From assembly GCA_902470695.1 (NCBI GenBank), contig CABRHH010000007.1:1-64000 (forward strand): DNA of 64,000 nucleotides, in the 5' to 3' direction. Source of the stretch: an uncultured Collinsella sp. GTDB lineage: Bacteria; Actinomycetota; Coriobacteriia; Coriobacteriales; Coriobacteriaceae. Below, piece after piece: positions 17,804 through 27,122 of this stretch (within the stretch, counting starts at the first letter, position 1; each line of letters opens with the position of its first letter). The notes below the pieces were generated by a model, which made no database searches, was not told the DNA's origin, and was given only the letters and a program-made list of their open reading frames with translations. The position numbers were made by a program, and so were the translations under genes.

Positions 17804-18817
17804 CTACCGCGTCGTGCCGGCAAGCGCCCTCTCACCCGGACGGGCGGACGGCCCCACCAGCTCGTGGGCCACGTAGGGCTCCTCGAGGTAGGCAACCTCC
17901 TCGTCCGTGAGGTGCACGGCGAGGGCCGCCACCGCGTCGTCCACGCGCTCGGGCCGCGAGCATCCCACGATCGGTGCCTCCACGCCGCGCGCCCAGTGCC
18001 AGGCGAGCGCCACCTGCGCCATCGGCACGCCGTGGCGCTCGGCGACCTCGGCCACGCGCGCCACGATCGGCATGTCGCGCTCGCGGTCGGCGTCGTACTT
18101 GTTGCGCATGGTCGAATCGGTCGTGGAGCGCTTGGAATCCGAGTCCCAGGTCGGGCGCGTGAGGTGCCCCGAGGCCAGCGGGCTGTACGGGGTGATCGCC
18201 ATGTCGTACTGGCGGCACACCGGAATCATCTCGCGCTCGTCCTCGCGGTAGAGCAGGTTGTAGTGGCACTGCATGCTCGTGAACTTCGTCCAGCCGTTGC
18301 GTTCGGCCGCAACCTGCATGTTGTGCAGCTGGTAGGCGTACATGGCGCTCGCGCCCAGCGCGCGGACCTTACCGGCGCGCACGAGTTTGTCGAGCGCCTC
18401 CATCGTCTCCTCGATCGGCGTCGTGTAGTCGAAGCGATGGATGATGTAGAGGTCCAGGTAGTCGGTGCCGAGGCGGGAGAGCGTGCCGTCGATCTCGCGC
18501 TCGATGGCGGCGGCGGAGAGCTTGCCGTCGTTGAAATAGACCTTGCTCGCCAACACCACGTCCTCACGGCGCACGCCCAGCTCGCGCAGGGCTGCGCCGA
18601 TGTACTCCTCACTCGTGCCGTGGGAGTAAACGTTGGCGGTGTCGATGAAGGTGATGCCGAGGTCGAGCGCACGTTTGATGACGGCGCGGGTGTCGTCGGG
18701 GCCGATGGTCCACTGGTGGAAGTCGGCCGACGGCTTGCCGAAGCTCATGCCGCCCAGGCATAGACGGGAGACCTCGATGCCGGAATGGCCGAGCGTGGTG
18801 TAGGTCATGGGTTCCAT
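17804..18817 (-). CDS. Aldo/keto reductase
   Basis: NADPH-dependent carbonyl reductase with a (beta/alpha)8 barrel, 337 aa. The catalytic tetrad is visible: Asp and Tyr in DTANVYSHGTSE, Lys in LASKVYF, His in YIIHRFDY. Motif GLSRLCLGG-type start (EVSRLCLGGMSFG) places it in the larger AKR group. ATG 18817 is chosen for its GAAAGGA site 7 nt upstream; the next ATG (18808) is also possible. It heads a run of three AKR genes on the minus strand separated by repeat-filled gaps. The substrate is unknown. Confidence 0.9.
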   Translation of the reverse strand: MEPMTYTTLGHSGIEVSRLCLGGMSFGKPSADFHQWTIGPDDTRAVIKRALDLGITFIDTANVYSHGTSEEYIGAALRELGVRREDVVLASKVYFNDGKLSAAAIEREIDGTLSRLGTDYLDLYIIHRFDYTTPIEETMEALDKLVRAGKVRALGASAMYAYQLHNMQVAAERNGWTKFTSMQCHYNLLYREDEREMIPVCRQYDMAITPYSPLASGHLTRPTWDSDSKRSTTDSTMRNKYDADRERDMPIVARVAEVAERHGVPMAQVALAWHWARGVEAPIVGCSRPERVDDAVAALAVHLTDEEVAYLEEPYVAHELVGPSARPGERALAGTTR

Positions 18818-18971
18818 TGGTTCGTCCTTTCTCTCTGCGCACGGGGCGGCCGGGACCGTCCCGCGCATCGCCTCTTCTCAAGACGAATCCTAGGTCTTTG
18901 AGTCGACTCCAAGTCACGCGTCGCAGCACCCAATTCGCAAAACATCCTCATTTGCAATTTGGGTGCAATTT

Positions 18972-19218
18972 GGGGACGGGGTCGTTTCGTACGTGAAATC
19001 TGGGGGCGAGGTCGATTCGTTCGCGCTCAGTTCGCACTCAGTTTGGGGACGGGGTCGATTCGTACGCGCGAAAACGCAGGGAGCCTTCGCCATGCGATCG
19101 CGGAAGAGGCACAGCCGGCCGCAATCTGGGGACGGGGTCGTTTCGTATGGAGAACACGGGGCCGCCTCCACGAGACGACGGCGACGCCAAACCGATTAAA
19201 CGAAACGACCCCGTCCCC
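18972..19218. repeat. Short dispersed repeat R1, four copies
   Basis: Exact cores at 18972, 19045 and 19128 on the plus strand and 19207 on the minus strand, so outward and inward orientations are mixed. Flanks are CAATTT or CAGTTT before and GTTTCGTA or GATTCGTA after. A one-base variant lies near 19003. The cluster occupies most of the 426-bp gap between two AKR genes. Confidence 0.9.
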
Positions 19219-19243
19219 AAACTGCATCCCCAGCCGGCGGGTC

Positions 19244-20122
19244 CTAGTACAGCTTCGCGCCGGCGAGCTGCTGCTGGGCCACCAGGTCCTCCAGCAGCCA
19301 GCGCACGGTGCCCACATCGTAGTGGTCGAAGATCGGCTTGAAGGAGGGGTCGTCGAGCGCGACGAAGGCGGCCATGTCGTCCGCATCCAGCGCGAAGTCG
19401 AACACGCCGAAGTTCTCCTCCATGCGCGCACGGTGCACCGTCTTGGGAATCACCGTGACATCCTGCTGAATCAGCGCCCGCAAGATCACCTGACCGACCG
19501 TCTTGCCGTGCTTGGACGCCAGCCGCGCGAGCACCGGATGCCCAAAGATGCCACCTTTGGCCTCGGCGAACGGCGCCCAGGCCTCGTGCACCACCCCGAG
19601 TTCGGCCATAAGCGCGTGCGCGGCGGCCTGCTGACGAAACGGATGGGTCTCAACCTGGTTCACCATCGGGGCGATCTGGGCCAGGGCGCATACGTCCACC
19701 AGACGCTCCGGGTAGAAGTTCGACACGCCGATGGCGCGCAGCTTACCGGCGCGGTAGGCGTCCTCCATGGCACGGTAGGCTCCGGGGTAGTCGCCCATGG
19801 CCTGATGCAGCAACATGAGGTCGATATGGTCGGTGCCGAGCTTCTTGAGGCTCTCGTCGATCGAGGCGGCGGCACGCTCGTAGTTCATGTTCGATACCCA
19901 GATCTTGCTCGTGATGAAGATCTCGTCGCGGTCGATGCCGCTTGTGGCCACGGCGGCACCCACGCCCTCCTCGTTGTTATAGGCCTGCGCGGTGTCGATG
20001 AGCCGATAGCCCACCGCGAGCGCCTCGGACACGCAGCGCTCGGTCTCGGCGGGCGGCGTTTGGAACACGCCGAAGCCGAGCTGGGGCATCTTCACGCCGT
20101 TGCTAAGGGTTGTGTACTCCAT
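19244..20122 (-). CDS. Aldo/keto reductase, 2,5-diketogluconate reductase-like
   Basis: Cytosolic NADPH-dependent reductase of small carbonyls, 292 aa, the short AKR5-like class. Catalytic residues sit in DTAQAYNNEE (Asp, Tyr), ITSKIWV (Lys) and MLLHQAMGD (His). GVSNFYPERL is the usual loop. AGGAGGAACC directly precedes the ATG. The gene is flanked on both sides by R1 clusters and shares the strand with a close paralogue at 20649-21506. LysR control of the neighbouring paralogue may extend to it, though the 526-bp repeat gap argues for a separate transcript. Confidence 0.9.
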   Translation of the reverse strand: MEYTTLSNGVKMPQLGFGVFQTPPAETERCVSEALAVGYRLIDTAQAYNNEEGVGAAVATSGIDRDEIFITSKIWVSNMNYERAAASIDESLKKLGTDHIDLMLLHQAMGDYPGAYRAMEDAYRAGKLRAIGVSNFYPERLVDVCALAQIAPMVNQVETHPFRQQAAAHALMAELGVVHEAWAPFAEAKGGIFGHPVLARLASKHGKTVGQVILRALIQQDVTVIPKTVHRARMEENFGVFDFALDADDMAAFVALDDPSFKPIFDHYDVGTVRWLLEDLVAQQQLAGAKLY

Positions 20123-20162
20123 GGTTCCTCCTAGATGTCAATTTGCAATTTGGGTGCAATTT

Positions 20163-20628
20163 GGGGACGGGGTCGATTCGTATTCGCAGTTTGGGGACGG
20201 GGTCGATTCTGCAGCTTGGGGACGGAGTCAGCTGGTACGGAGGAAAACCGCCGGCTGCCTCAGCGGCGCGGTTGCGAAAGGAGCGCGCAGTCGGTCGATT
20301 CGCATGGGCGCTGACGGGCCGCCCATCAGGCACGGAGCGTCCGGCATTTCGTCCACAGCCCCAAACGACCCCGTCCCCAACCCACAATCTGGGGACGGGG
20401 GCGATTCGTATCACACGGTCTGGGCACACGGTCTGGGCACACGGTCTGGGAACGGGGTCAGCTCGTATGGGGGAATCAGAGTCTCCCCATACCGCGACAG
20501 CAGCGGAGGCGCCAACCGGTCGAACGGCACGGGAAGTGCGACTCCCCTTCTCCGTACGAAACGACCCCGTCCCCGAACTGCGAAACGACCCCGTCCCCAA
20601 ACTGCACGTACGAAACGACCCCGTCCCC
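20163..20628. repeat. R1 cluster with a 13-bp tandem repeat
   Basis: Exact R1 cores at 20163 and 20193 (plus) and 20367, 20563, 20587 and 20617 (minus), with variants near 20218, 20391 and 20448. At 20412-20450 CACACGGTCTGGG is repeated three times exactly, the last running into an R1 variant. The arrangement is plus-oriented copies on the left and minus-oriented copies on the right, so the cluster could fold on itself. It fills the gap between two AKR genes. Confidence 0.9.
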
Positions 20629-20648
20629 AAACTGCAAGCTGCGCGCGG

Positions 20649-21506
20649 CTAGGCCTGGTTGCGGTAATCGTTTTCCGCAAGCACAAAGGCCGGCGGCTCC
20701 TCGGGCACGGTGTAGTAGGCGCGCTGCGGCAACGCGTTGATCGCGGCGATCTCTTCCTCGGCCAACTCGAAGTCGAAGATGTCGAGGTTCTCGGCCATGT
20801 GCTGCGCGCTCAGCGTCTTCGGCAGCGCCACGTTGCCCTCCTGCACCTGCCAGCGCAAGATGACCTGCGCCGGCATTTTACCGTGCGCCGCGGCCACACG
20901 CGCAAGCACCGGCTCAGCCAGCAGCTGCGCGTCGCCATGCCCGAGCGGATACCAGCCCTCCAGCACCACGTCGCCCAGCCCCATGGCGGCGAGCTCGTCT
21001 TTCAGCGCATGCTGATTCCAGTAGGGATTGATCTCCACCTGCAGGACCGCCGGGCGGATGCGGGCGACCTCCATGATCTCGCGGATCTTGTGCACGGGAA
21101 AGTTGGACAGGCCAATGGAGCGCACCTTGCCGGCGTCCACCGCCTCCTCCATCGCGCGCCAGCCCTCCACATACGCACCGTAGGGCTGATGGAAAAGCAT
21201 CAGGTCGAGATAGTCGAAGCCCAGGCGCTCGAGCGTGGCATCGATATCGGCCCCGCAGCGTGCATGCGGGTAGCTCTGGGGGAAGAGCTTGCTCGTGACG
21301 AACAGGTCCTCGCGGCGTGCGCCGCTCGCCTTGATGGCCCGACCCACCGCCACCTCGTTAAAATAGGCGTTCGCGGTATCGATATGAGTGTAGCCGGCCG
21401 CGATGGCCTCGGGCAGGTGCCGTTCAACCTGCTCGGAGCTCATCTGGAACACGCCGTAGCCCTGGGCGGGGATAGTCCGTCCGTTGTTCAGCTGCATGGA
21501 TGTCAT
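20649..21506 (-). CDS. Aldo/keto reductase, divergent from a LysR regulator
   Basis: 285-aa reductase. The tetrad is Asp/Tyr in DTANAYFNE, Lys in VTSKLFPQ and His in LMLFHQPYG, and the IGLSNFPV loop follows. The start at 21506 has AAGGAGG at good spacing; an ATG three codons further in is an alternative. It is transcribed away from the LysR gene beginning at 21649. Such divergent pairs are commonly target and regulator. It is more diverged from the 19244-20122 gene than a recent duplicate would be. Confidence 0.9.
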   Translation of the reverse strand: MTSMQLNNGRTIPAQGYGVFQMSSEQVERHLPEAIAAGYTHIDTANAYFNEVAVGRAIKASGARREDLFVTSKLFPQSYPHARCGADIDATLERLGFDYLDLMLFHQPYGAYVEGWRAMEEAVDAGKVRSIGLSNFPVHKIREIMEVARIRPAVLQVEINPYWNQHALKDELAAMGLGDVVLEGWYPLGHGDAQLLAEPVLARVAAAHGKMPAQVILRWQVQEGNVALPKTLSAQHMAENLDIFDFELAEEEIAAINALPQRAYYTVPEEPPAFVLAENDYRNQA

Positions 21507-21593
21507 GAAATCCTCCTTGCACACGCACCGTTCGTTTCACGCATAAGTCTGCACGCAGAATTGCACGGTGTAAAATGCCGTTTGAGCAATTTC

Positions 21594-21612
21594 ATATGCA
21601 CATGACGCATAT
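21594..21612. promoter_or_regulatory. Candidate LysR operator
   Basis: ATATGC-ACATGAC-GCATAT is a perfect 6-7-6 dyad of T-N11-A type in the divergent AKR/LysR intergenic region. It overlaps a TATAAT (21610-21615) that could be the -10 of the lysR gene, which fits autorepression. Functional assignment is inference from position and motif class. Confidence 0.55.
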
Positions 21613-21648
21613 AATGAGGAGAAGGCCGAGAACGAGAGGACAGGGCAG

Positions 21649-22500
21649 ATGGAACTTGAGCAGATGCGCCAGCTCGACGCCATCGAGCGCGGCGGAACCC
21701 TGTCGGCAGCGGCGCGCGAGCTCCATCTGTCGCAACCCGCGCTCAGTCGCTCGGTCCAACGGCTCGAGGCGGAACTCGGCTACCCTCTTTTCCTACGTGA
21801 AGGCAGGCGCATCGAGCTGAATGAGGCCGGCAGGGTCGCGGTGGACTGGGCCCGGCAGATACTGCGCGATGAGCGCCTCATGCGCGAGGCGGTCGACGCA
21901 GCGGTGCGGCGTGCGCGGGCCTTGCGCGTGGGCACGGTAGCACCGGCGCCGCTGTGGCTGCTCACCAGCATCATGCTCGAGCGGTTCCCGCACGAGACGC
22001 TCACAACCGAGACCTGCTCGGCCGAGGAGGCCGAACGCGGGGTCACCTCCGGCGCGCTCGACGTCGGCATCGTGGCCGAAGCCCCCGCGAGTCCGCTGCT
22101 GCGCTCCTGCGTGCTCATGCGCGAGCAGCTCTCGGTGGTGCTGCCGCCCAACCACCCGCTCGCCGCCCGCACGAGCGTCACCATGGCCGACCTGGACGGC
22201 AATTCGTTTCTGCTGTTCTCCGACATCGGGTTCTGGCGCGAGCGCGTGGATGCCGCCCTGCCGCACGCCACCTTCGTCGAGCAGCACGACCGCATGGTAT
22301 TCTCGCAGCTCATCCGCTCAACGCCGCATTGCTTCTTCACGAGCAACTCGCCGTTCCAAGGCGGCCTGCCGCCCGCGCGCATCACGGTTCCCATCGACGA
22401 CGGCGCGGCGCGCGCCACCTTCTACCTCATCGTGCGCACCGATGCCAGCCCGGTTGCCGCCCAGACCTTCGCCTGGGCCCAGACCCGCACCGCCCTCTAA
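21649..22500 (+). CDS. LysR-family transcription regulator
   Basis: 283 aa. The N-terminal winged helix reads MRQLDAIERGGTLSAAARELHLSQPALSRSVQRLEAELG, in pieces typical of the family, with SQPALSRSV as recognition helix. The C-terminal two-lobed ligand domain follows (RVGTVAPAPLW onward). It lacks obvious redox Cys of the OxyR kind, so I do not call a specific sensor. The likely target is the divergent AKR gene. An R1 cluster starts 24 bp after its stop. Confidence 0.9.
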   Translation: MELEQMRQLDAIERGGTLSAAARELHLSQPALSRSVQRLEAELGYPLFLREGRRIELNEAGRVAVDWARQILRDERLMREAVDAAVRRARALRVGTVAPAPLWLLTSIMLERFPHETLTTETCSAEEAERGVTSGALDVGIVAEAPASPLLRSCVLMREQLSVVLPPNHPLAARTSVTMADLDGNSFLLFSDIGFWRERVDAALPHATFVEQHDRMVFSQLIRSTPHCFFTSNSPFQGGLPPARITVPIDDGAARATFYLIVRTDASPVAAQTFAWAQTRTAL

Positions 22501-22523
22501 CCGCAGTTTGCAATTTGCAGTTT

Positions 22524-22716
22524 GGGGACGGGGTCGATTCGTATGGAGAAAACGCGGGCCATCTCCACAATACGAAACGACCCCGTCCCCAAACCGGCAG
22601 GCCCCGTCCCCAAACCGGCAGGCCCCGTTCACAACCTTAGCAGTCCCCTTCCGATCGCATGCAAAGCTCAAATCAGCACCGTTCACAAATCGCACATACG
22701 AATTGACCCCGTCCCC
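22524..22716. repeat. Short dispersed repeat R1, three copies plus variants
   Basis: Exact cores at 22524 (plus), 22579 and 22705 (minus). After 22579 a unit of about 20 bp, CCCCGTCCCCAAACCGGCAG, occurs twice and then decays. The cluster lies between the convergent ends of two LysR genes. Confidence 0.9.
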
Positions 22717-22726
22717 AAATTGAAAC

Positions 22727-23614
22727 TTAGCGGAACAGGTCTTCGAGGATCGCGGCGAACTCCTCTACAAGCGCGCCGCCACGGGCCTTGGGCCAAAACG
22801 CGTAGTACTCGCGGCGACAGCGCGCGCCCGACCCGTCGACCAGGGGAATCCGCCGCAGCACCGTACCCGAGCCCGCCTCCTTCGTCCGTGACTCGACCGG
22901 CAGCACCCCGCGGTTGCCAGCCACCATCATGCGCGCCTGCTCGAGCGACGGCGCGAACAAAAACTCGCAGTCGTAGTTGAGCACGTCACGGAAATAGGAG
23001 CGCTCCGCAGCACGCTGCTCGGCGTCGGACACCAGGATGCACGCCTGGCCGCGCAGCTGGGATACCCGCAGCTCATCGCAGACGGCAAGCGCGTTCGCCT
23101 CGGAAACCTCAACCATCTCGTAGCTGCGAAACAGCAGGCGATTCTCAAAGGTATCGGACAGCTCGCGCCGCCGATCACTCACCAGGATGTCGAGCGCGCC
23201 CGCACGCGCCCCCTCGTAGAGCCCCTCGTGGCTCATGCCCTCGGCCGCAATCTCCACGTGCGGATGCCGACGTGCGAAGGCCGCCACCGCCGCCTGCACC
23301 TCCCAGCCGTCATACCTGCTCAGATACCCCACGCGCAACGCTCTCGGCGCGCCGGACGCGATGTCGAGCACCTCCAGCTTGAGCTCCTCGACATCGGCCA
23401 GAATCTCCCGCGCACGTCGGTGAAATGCCTCGCCCGCCGGGGTGAGCGTGAAACCGCGCCCCGCGCGGACGAGCAATGTGCAGCCGAGCTCCGCTTCCAA
23501 GGCCTTGACCTGCTGCGATATGGCCGACTGCGACACATAGCACGCCTCGGCGGCGCGGGTGAACCCGCCGTGGTCGACCACGGCGCAGAAATACGTCATC
23601 TGGCGAAACAGCAT
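22727..23614 (-). CDS. LysR-family transcription regulator
   Basis: 295 aa with an N-terminal helix-turn-helix (FTRAAEACYVSQSAISQQV, ALEAELG) and a substrate-binding domain. ATG 23614 follows GGATGGAG; an earlier in-frame ATG lacks a site. It is divergent from the carboxymuconolactone-decarboxylase-like gene starting at 23741, with a dyad in between. Together with the SDR gene this suggests a regulated redox operon. Confidence 0.9.
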   Translation of the reverse strand: MLFRQMTYFCAVVDHGGFTRAAEACYVSQSAISQQVKALEAELGCTLLVRAGRGFTLTPAGEAFHRRAREILADVEELKLEVLDIASGAPRALRVGYLSRYDGWEVQAAVAAFARRHPHVEIAAEGMSHEGLYEGARAGALDILVSDRRRELSDTFENRLLFRSYEMVEVSEANALAVCDELRVSQLRGQACILVSDAEQRAAERSYFRDVLNYDCEFLFAPSLEQARMMVAGNRGVLPVESRTKEAGSGTVLRRIPLVDGSGARCRREYYAFWPKARGGALVEEFAAILEDLFR

Positions 23615-23639
23615 CTGAGCTCCATCCGCTCCACGATAC

Positions 23640-23654
23640 ATAAGTACTTCTTAT
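23640..23654. promoter_or_regulatory. Candidate LysR operator
   Basis: ATAAG-TACTT-CTTAT is a perfect 5-5-5 dyad with T-N11-A geometry. It sits 26 bp upstream of the LysR start in an AT-rich divergent promoter region (23640-23705). Confidence 0.5.
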
Positions 23655-23675
23655 CATTGTAATCTCTATATTGAA

Positions 23676-23704
23676 TTGTTCATCTACGAATCTGATTCTA
23701 CGAT
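23676..23704 (+). promoter_or_regulatory. Candidate promoter for the CMD-like/SDR genes
   Basis: TTGTTC (23676-23681) and TACGAT (23699-23704) are separated by exactly 17 bp. They lie about 36 bp before the ATG of the carboxymuconolactone-decarboxylase-like gene. Match to sigma-70 consensus is fair, not perfect. Confidence 0.45.
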
Positions 23705-23740
23705 GTCATCGGCTTGAAACCACGTCGAAAGGACCATCCG

Positions 23741-24535
23741 ATGGCATCTACACCCCAGATTACCGACCGGGCTCGCGCCTACCACGAGCGCATGTTTCCC
23801 GGCTACGTAAGCGCCTTTTTGCGCACCGATCCCGAGTTCATCGAGCGTTTCGACAACTTCGCCTTCGACGAGGTGGTGAACGAGGCGGCAGGTGGGGCGG
23901 ATCTGCCCGAACGCACGCGGTTCATCGCCATCCTGGCGGTGCTCGCCGGCAGCCAAGCTGTCGAGGAGTTCGGCGCCATGGTCCCGGCCGCGCTCAACTT
24001 CGGCGTCAGCCCCACCGAGGTCAAGGAGCTTATCTACCAGGCCAGCGCCTATCTGGGCATCGGGCGCGCCTTCCCCTTCCTGAACACCGTAAACGATGCG
24101 CTGCGCGCACGCGGCATCGAGCTGCCCCTCCCCGATCAGGCCACCACCACGCCCGAGACCCGCAGCAGCGCGGGTACCGAGGCGCAGGTCGCGATTTTCG
24201 GCGAGCGCATGCGCGGCTTTCGCGAGAGTGGCACCGGTCGGGGTGCGCACATCAACCGCTGGCTCACCGACCACTGCTTCGGCGACTGGTACACGCGCGG
24301 CGGGCTGAGCCTCGCCGACCGCGAGCTCATCACATTCTGCCTGCTCTACGCGCAAGGCGGCTGCGAACCCCAGCTGCGATCGCACATCGCGGCGAACATC
24401 CGCCTCGGCACGGACGCCGACCGGCTCGGCAAAGTCGTGTCGCAATGCGTCCCCTTCATCGGCTACCCGCGCAGCCTCAACGCTCTCGCCTGCATCGAGC
24501 AGGTCGAGCAGGAGAGCCAAACCGCGCAGGCGTAA
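23741..24535 (+). CDS. Carboxymuconolactone decarboxylase family protein, two-domain
   Basis: 264 aa with two AhpD/CMD-type helical repeats: residues about 40-130 (AFDEVVNEAAG, EVKELIYQASAYLGIGRA) and about 180-255 (RELITFCLLYAQGGCEPQL, PFIGYPRSLNA). The AhpD redox CxxC pair is absent, so a thiol peroxidase role is not supported. Many gut Actinobacteria and Firmicutes carry such proteins beside AKR, SDR and LysR genes, with unknown function. GAAAGGACC precedes ATG 23741. It is probably cotranscribed with the SDR gene downstream. Confidence 0.82.
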   Translation: MASTPQITDRARAYHERMFPGYVSAFLRTDPEFIERFDNFAFDEVVNEAAGGADLPERTRFIAILAVLAGSQAVEEFGAMVPAALNFGVSPTEVKELIYQASAYLGIGRAFPFLNTVNDALRARGIELPLPDQATTTPETRSSAGTEAQVAIFGERMRGFRESGTGRGAHINRWLTDHCFGDWYTRGGLSLADRELITFCLLYAQGGCEPQLRSHIAANIRLGTDADRLGKVVSQCVPFIGYPRSLNALACIEQVEQESQTAQA

Positions 24536-24640
24536 ACCGGCAGCCGAAGCGCCGGACGCCTACCAGCCGCAATCCATCGCTATCCCTCACATTCCGTCAC
24601 CCGCGGCATGGTGCCGCAGCAACTATGGAAAGGACCTCCC

Positions 24641-25480
24641 ATGAACAACGCAACCACCTATCTGATCACCGGCGTCTCGTCCGGCTTCGGCCGCGAGATG
24701 GCTGGGCAGCTGCTCGCCGCAGGCGCCACCGTCGTGGGCACCGTGCGCAGCACCGCAAAGGTCGCCGACCTCATCGAGCGCTACCCCGACACCTTCGACT
24801 GCCAGCTCCTCGACGTCACCGACGTGCCCGCAATCCACGCCGTGGTCGAGAACGCCTGGGAGCGACACGGGCGCATCGACGTCGTGGTGAGCAACGCCGG
24901 CTATGGCCTGTTCGGCTGCGCCGAGGAGCTGACCGACGCCCAGATCGACCACATCGTGGCCACCAACCTGGTCGGGTCGATCCAGGTCATCAAAAGCGCG
25001 CTGCCGCACCTGCGCGCCCAGGGCGGCGGGCGCATCATCCAGATGTCGACCTACGGCGGCCAGGTGGCCTATGCGGCCAACAGCATGTACCACGCCACCA
25101 AGTTCGGCATCGAGGGATTCTGCGAGGCGGTCGCCCAGGAGGTGGCGCAGTTCAACATCGGCGTCACCATCGTGGAACCGGGCGGCGCCCGCACCGAGTT
25201 CCGGTACGGCTCGGCGCAGGTAGCCGAGCTCATGCCCGAGTACGCGAGCTGCCACGGGTTCCTCGACATGCTCGACGCCGAGAAGGGGCTCGCCCCCGGC
25301 GACCCGGCACGCATGGCCGCACGCATCATCGAGAGCGTTGCGGTCGAGCCCGCGCCGCTGCGCATGGTGCTGGGCAAGCGCGCGCTGTCCGAGACCCTGC
25401 GCGTAACCCGGGAGCGCCTTGCCGCCTTCGAAGGCATGGAGCAGCTCGCCGCCTCCGCCGACTTCCCCGCCGGAGCGTAG
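24641..25480 (+). CDS. Short-chain dehydrogenase/reductase
   Basis: NAD(P)-dependent oxidoreductase, 279 aa. The cofactor motif is TGVSSGFG, NAGYG follows, and the catalytic pair is in MYHATKFGIEGF (YxxxK) with Ser in QMSTYGG. The PGGARTEF segment is typical of classical SDRs. GGAAAGGACC precedes ATG 24641. It lies 105 bp after the CMD-like gene on the same strand, so an operon is likely. The substrate is unknown. Confidence 0.9.
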   Translation: MNNATTYLITGVSSGFGREMAGQLLAAGATVVGTVRSTAKVADLIERYPDTFDCQLLDVTDVPAIHAVVENAWERHGRIDVVVSNAGYGLFGCAEELTDAQIDHIVATNLVGSIQVIKSALPHLRAQGGGRIIQMSTYGGQVAYAANSMYHATKFGIEGFCEAVAQEVAQFNIGVTIVEPGGARTEFRYGSAQVAELMPEYASCHGFLDMLDAEKGLAPGDPARMAARIIESVAVEPAPLRMVLGKRALSETLRVTRERLAAFEGMEQLAASADFPAGA

Positions 25481-25501
25481 CCGCACCCGATCGCGCAATC
25501 T

Positions 25502-25513
25502 GGGGACGGGGTC
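25502..25513 (+). repeat. Short dispersed repeat R1 at the IS boundary
   Basis: One exact core, followed within a few bases by the presumed left end of the IS3-type element (25518). It lies 21 bp after the SDR stop codon. Confidence 0.9.
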
Positions 25514-25517
25514 GATT

Positions 25518-26446
25518 TGAACTGCCTCCCATTTCTTGGACAGGGAAACAGCGATGTCCGGGAGATGGGAGGCGCTCCATGTCGATCGACGTGCGGCGCG
25601 GGCACGGCCGGAGGGCCAGGGAGCTCGCCGCCGACCTGTTCGAGAGGGGCCGCGGCCACGAGTCCGCCGCGAGGGGGCTCGGCATACCGGCCGGGGCCGT
25701 GAGAAAATGGATGTGCACGTACCGGTCCGTGGGAAGGGAGGGCCTGCCGGCGATGGGGAGGGAGCGCCCGAGATACGGGCTCGAGACGAAGCTGGCCGCG
25801 GCGAGGGCCGTGGTCGAGGACGGGATGCCGAGGGCGGCCGCGATGGAGCGCCACGGCGTCGCCAGCGCCAGCTCGCTGGACCGGTGGCGCCGCACGCACC
25901 GCGAGGGCGGCGAGGGGGTACCGAGGCCGCAGCCGAAGGGGTCGGGCGCGAAGCCGCGCCGCCGACGCGCGAGGAGGAGCTCGGGCGCGAGGTCGGGAGG
26001 CTCGAGGCGCATGTGACGTGCCTAGAAGAATCGACAGCCCTGGGGGCGGAGCCGCACCCCCGAGCCGGGAGAGGGCCCTGGCGGTCGCCGAGCCTTCAGG
26101 GCTGGGCCGCGACCTCGCCGATCTGCTCGGGACCGCCGGGCCCGCCGGGCCCACGTACTGCTACGCGCTCGCGCACCCGAGGGCGCCGAGCTGGCCGGAG
26201 CTGCGCGCGAGGGTCGCCGAGATCTTCCGCAGGCTCCCCGACGTCGTGGGCCGCAGGCAGGTGGCGATGGGACTGAGGGCCGTCGACGGGGCCCGCGCCG
26301 GGGGCTTCTTCGGCCTGCTCAAGAGCGGGTTCTTCCACGGGGGGGACCGGACAGGCGTGAGCGCCCGGGAGTTCATCCCGATGCTGGACGAGTGGATACG
26401 GTGGTTCCGCTCGGGCAGGGCATCGCCGAAGCTGAAGAAGCGGTAG
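25518..26446 (+). mobile_element. Decayed IS3/IS150-type insertion sequence
   Basis: The left end TGAACTGCCTCCCATTTC looks like an IS150-group terminus and is followed by the transposase frames. I find no matching right inverted repeat; the 3' part ends in a short stretch identical to the end of queA. The element is therefore truncated and immobile as it stands. Confidence 0.7.
25579..26446 (+). pseudogene. IS3-type transposase, frameshifted and internally deleted
   Basis: The first frame (25579-26016) encodes an orfA-like helix-turn-helix protein (ARELAADLFERGRGHESAA, then a second HTH around AAMERHGVASASSLDRW). The expected coiled-coil end of orfA (REEELGREVGRLEAHV) is found in another frame near 25965-26010, so a frameshift has occurred. 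The second frame (26018-26446) has an orfB start (PTYCYALAHPRAPSWPELRARV, in part) fused to an orfB end (GFFGLLKSGFFHG, EWIRWFRSGR). The central DDE catalytic core is missing. It cannot encode an active transposase. Confidence 0.8.
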
Positions 26447-26451
26447 CGCGC

Positions 26452-27122
26452 CTAAACAAACTCTTCCAAGCGGCATTCGATGTTGAACACGAAGCTATTT
26501 CCCGTCATCAAATCCGTCCCAAGCGCTCCGACCGTTCCGCCATACACCCATGAATCGGGGTCGTAATCGACCATTTCCCAACCAGGCTCGACGCGCACGC
26601 GCTCCCCATTACATGAGTCCTGCAGCGTTACCCCTCTTTGTGACATGGCCCACCAGGCATTGGAGAAAACAGCTAGCGGAGTCTTTTGAGCCAAGTGGAA
26701 CTCACCGGATAGAATCTGCACCTTTTTTGACTATCGTCCCAGTTCACTCCAAGCTTTATTTCAAGGACGAACTCGAACTCCTCCTCATCAGTCTTGATGA
26801 TTTCCACATATCCGTTCTTTCCCTCTCTTGGAAGGGAGATTCCGACCAGCACGGGATCGAGCACGCCCTGGTTGTTTGGCGATGTACAAAGCGATCCGAT
26901 CGTCTCGCCGTCAAGCTCGCACGCAGGTGCAGCCGTCAGCCCAACATGAGTCCCAACCCCCATTGCCATCGTAGACCTCACGCCTAGCAAACAGAAAGGG
27001 GCATCAGCACGCGTTTTGAAAGGGGTCTGGCCCTACATCGAGAAGCCATGGAACCCCAAAAGCCCAACAGCTGCAAACTGCATCAAACCTCTGCGTGTAA
27101 TCGAACCGTCATTTTTCAACAC
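26452..27122 (-). pseudogene. Tat-signal secreted protein of unknown function, broken
   Basis: Starting at GTG 27122 behind GGAGAGAAAC, the frame opens with a twin-arginine leader (TRRGLMQFAAVGLLG). It then meets an in-frame TAG at 27033-27035. The same frame continues to about 26730, rich in acidic residues (KTDEEEFEFVLEI). It then shifts to the -1 frame at a run of six T (26723-26728 on the plus strand), which leads to FHLAQKTPLAVFSNAWW and the stop at 26452. One nonsense and one frameshift make it a probable pseudogene of about 223 codons. GC content is lower than in the flanking genes. The product family is unrecognised. Its start overlaps the upstream small membrane protein gene. Confidence 0.6.

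Noticed and set aside
26723..26728. Programmed -1 frameshifting at the A6 run in the Tat-signal gene
   Set aside because: The zero-frame codons do not form a standard slippery heptamer, and the gene also has a nonsense codon, so decay is the simpler reading.
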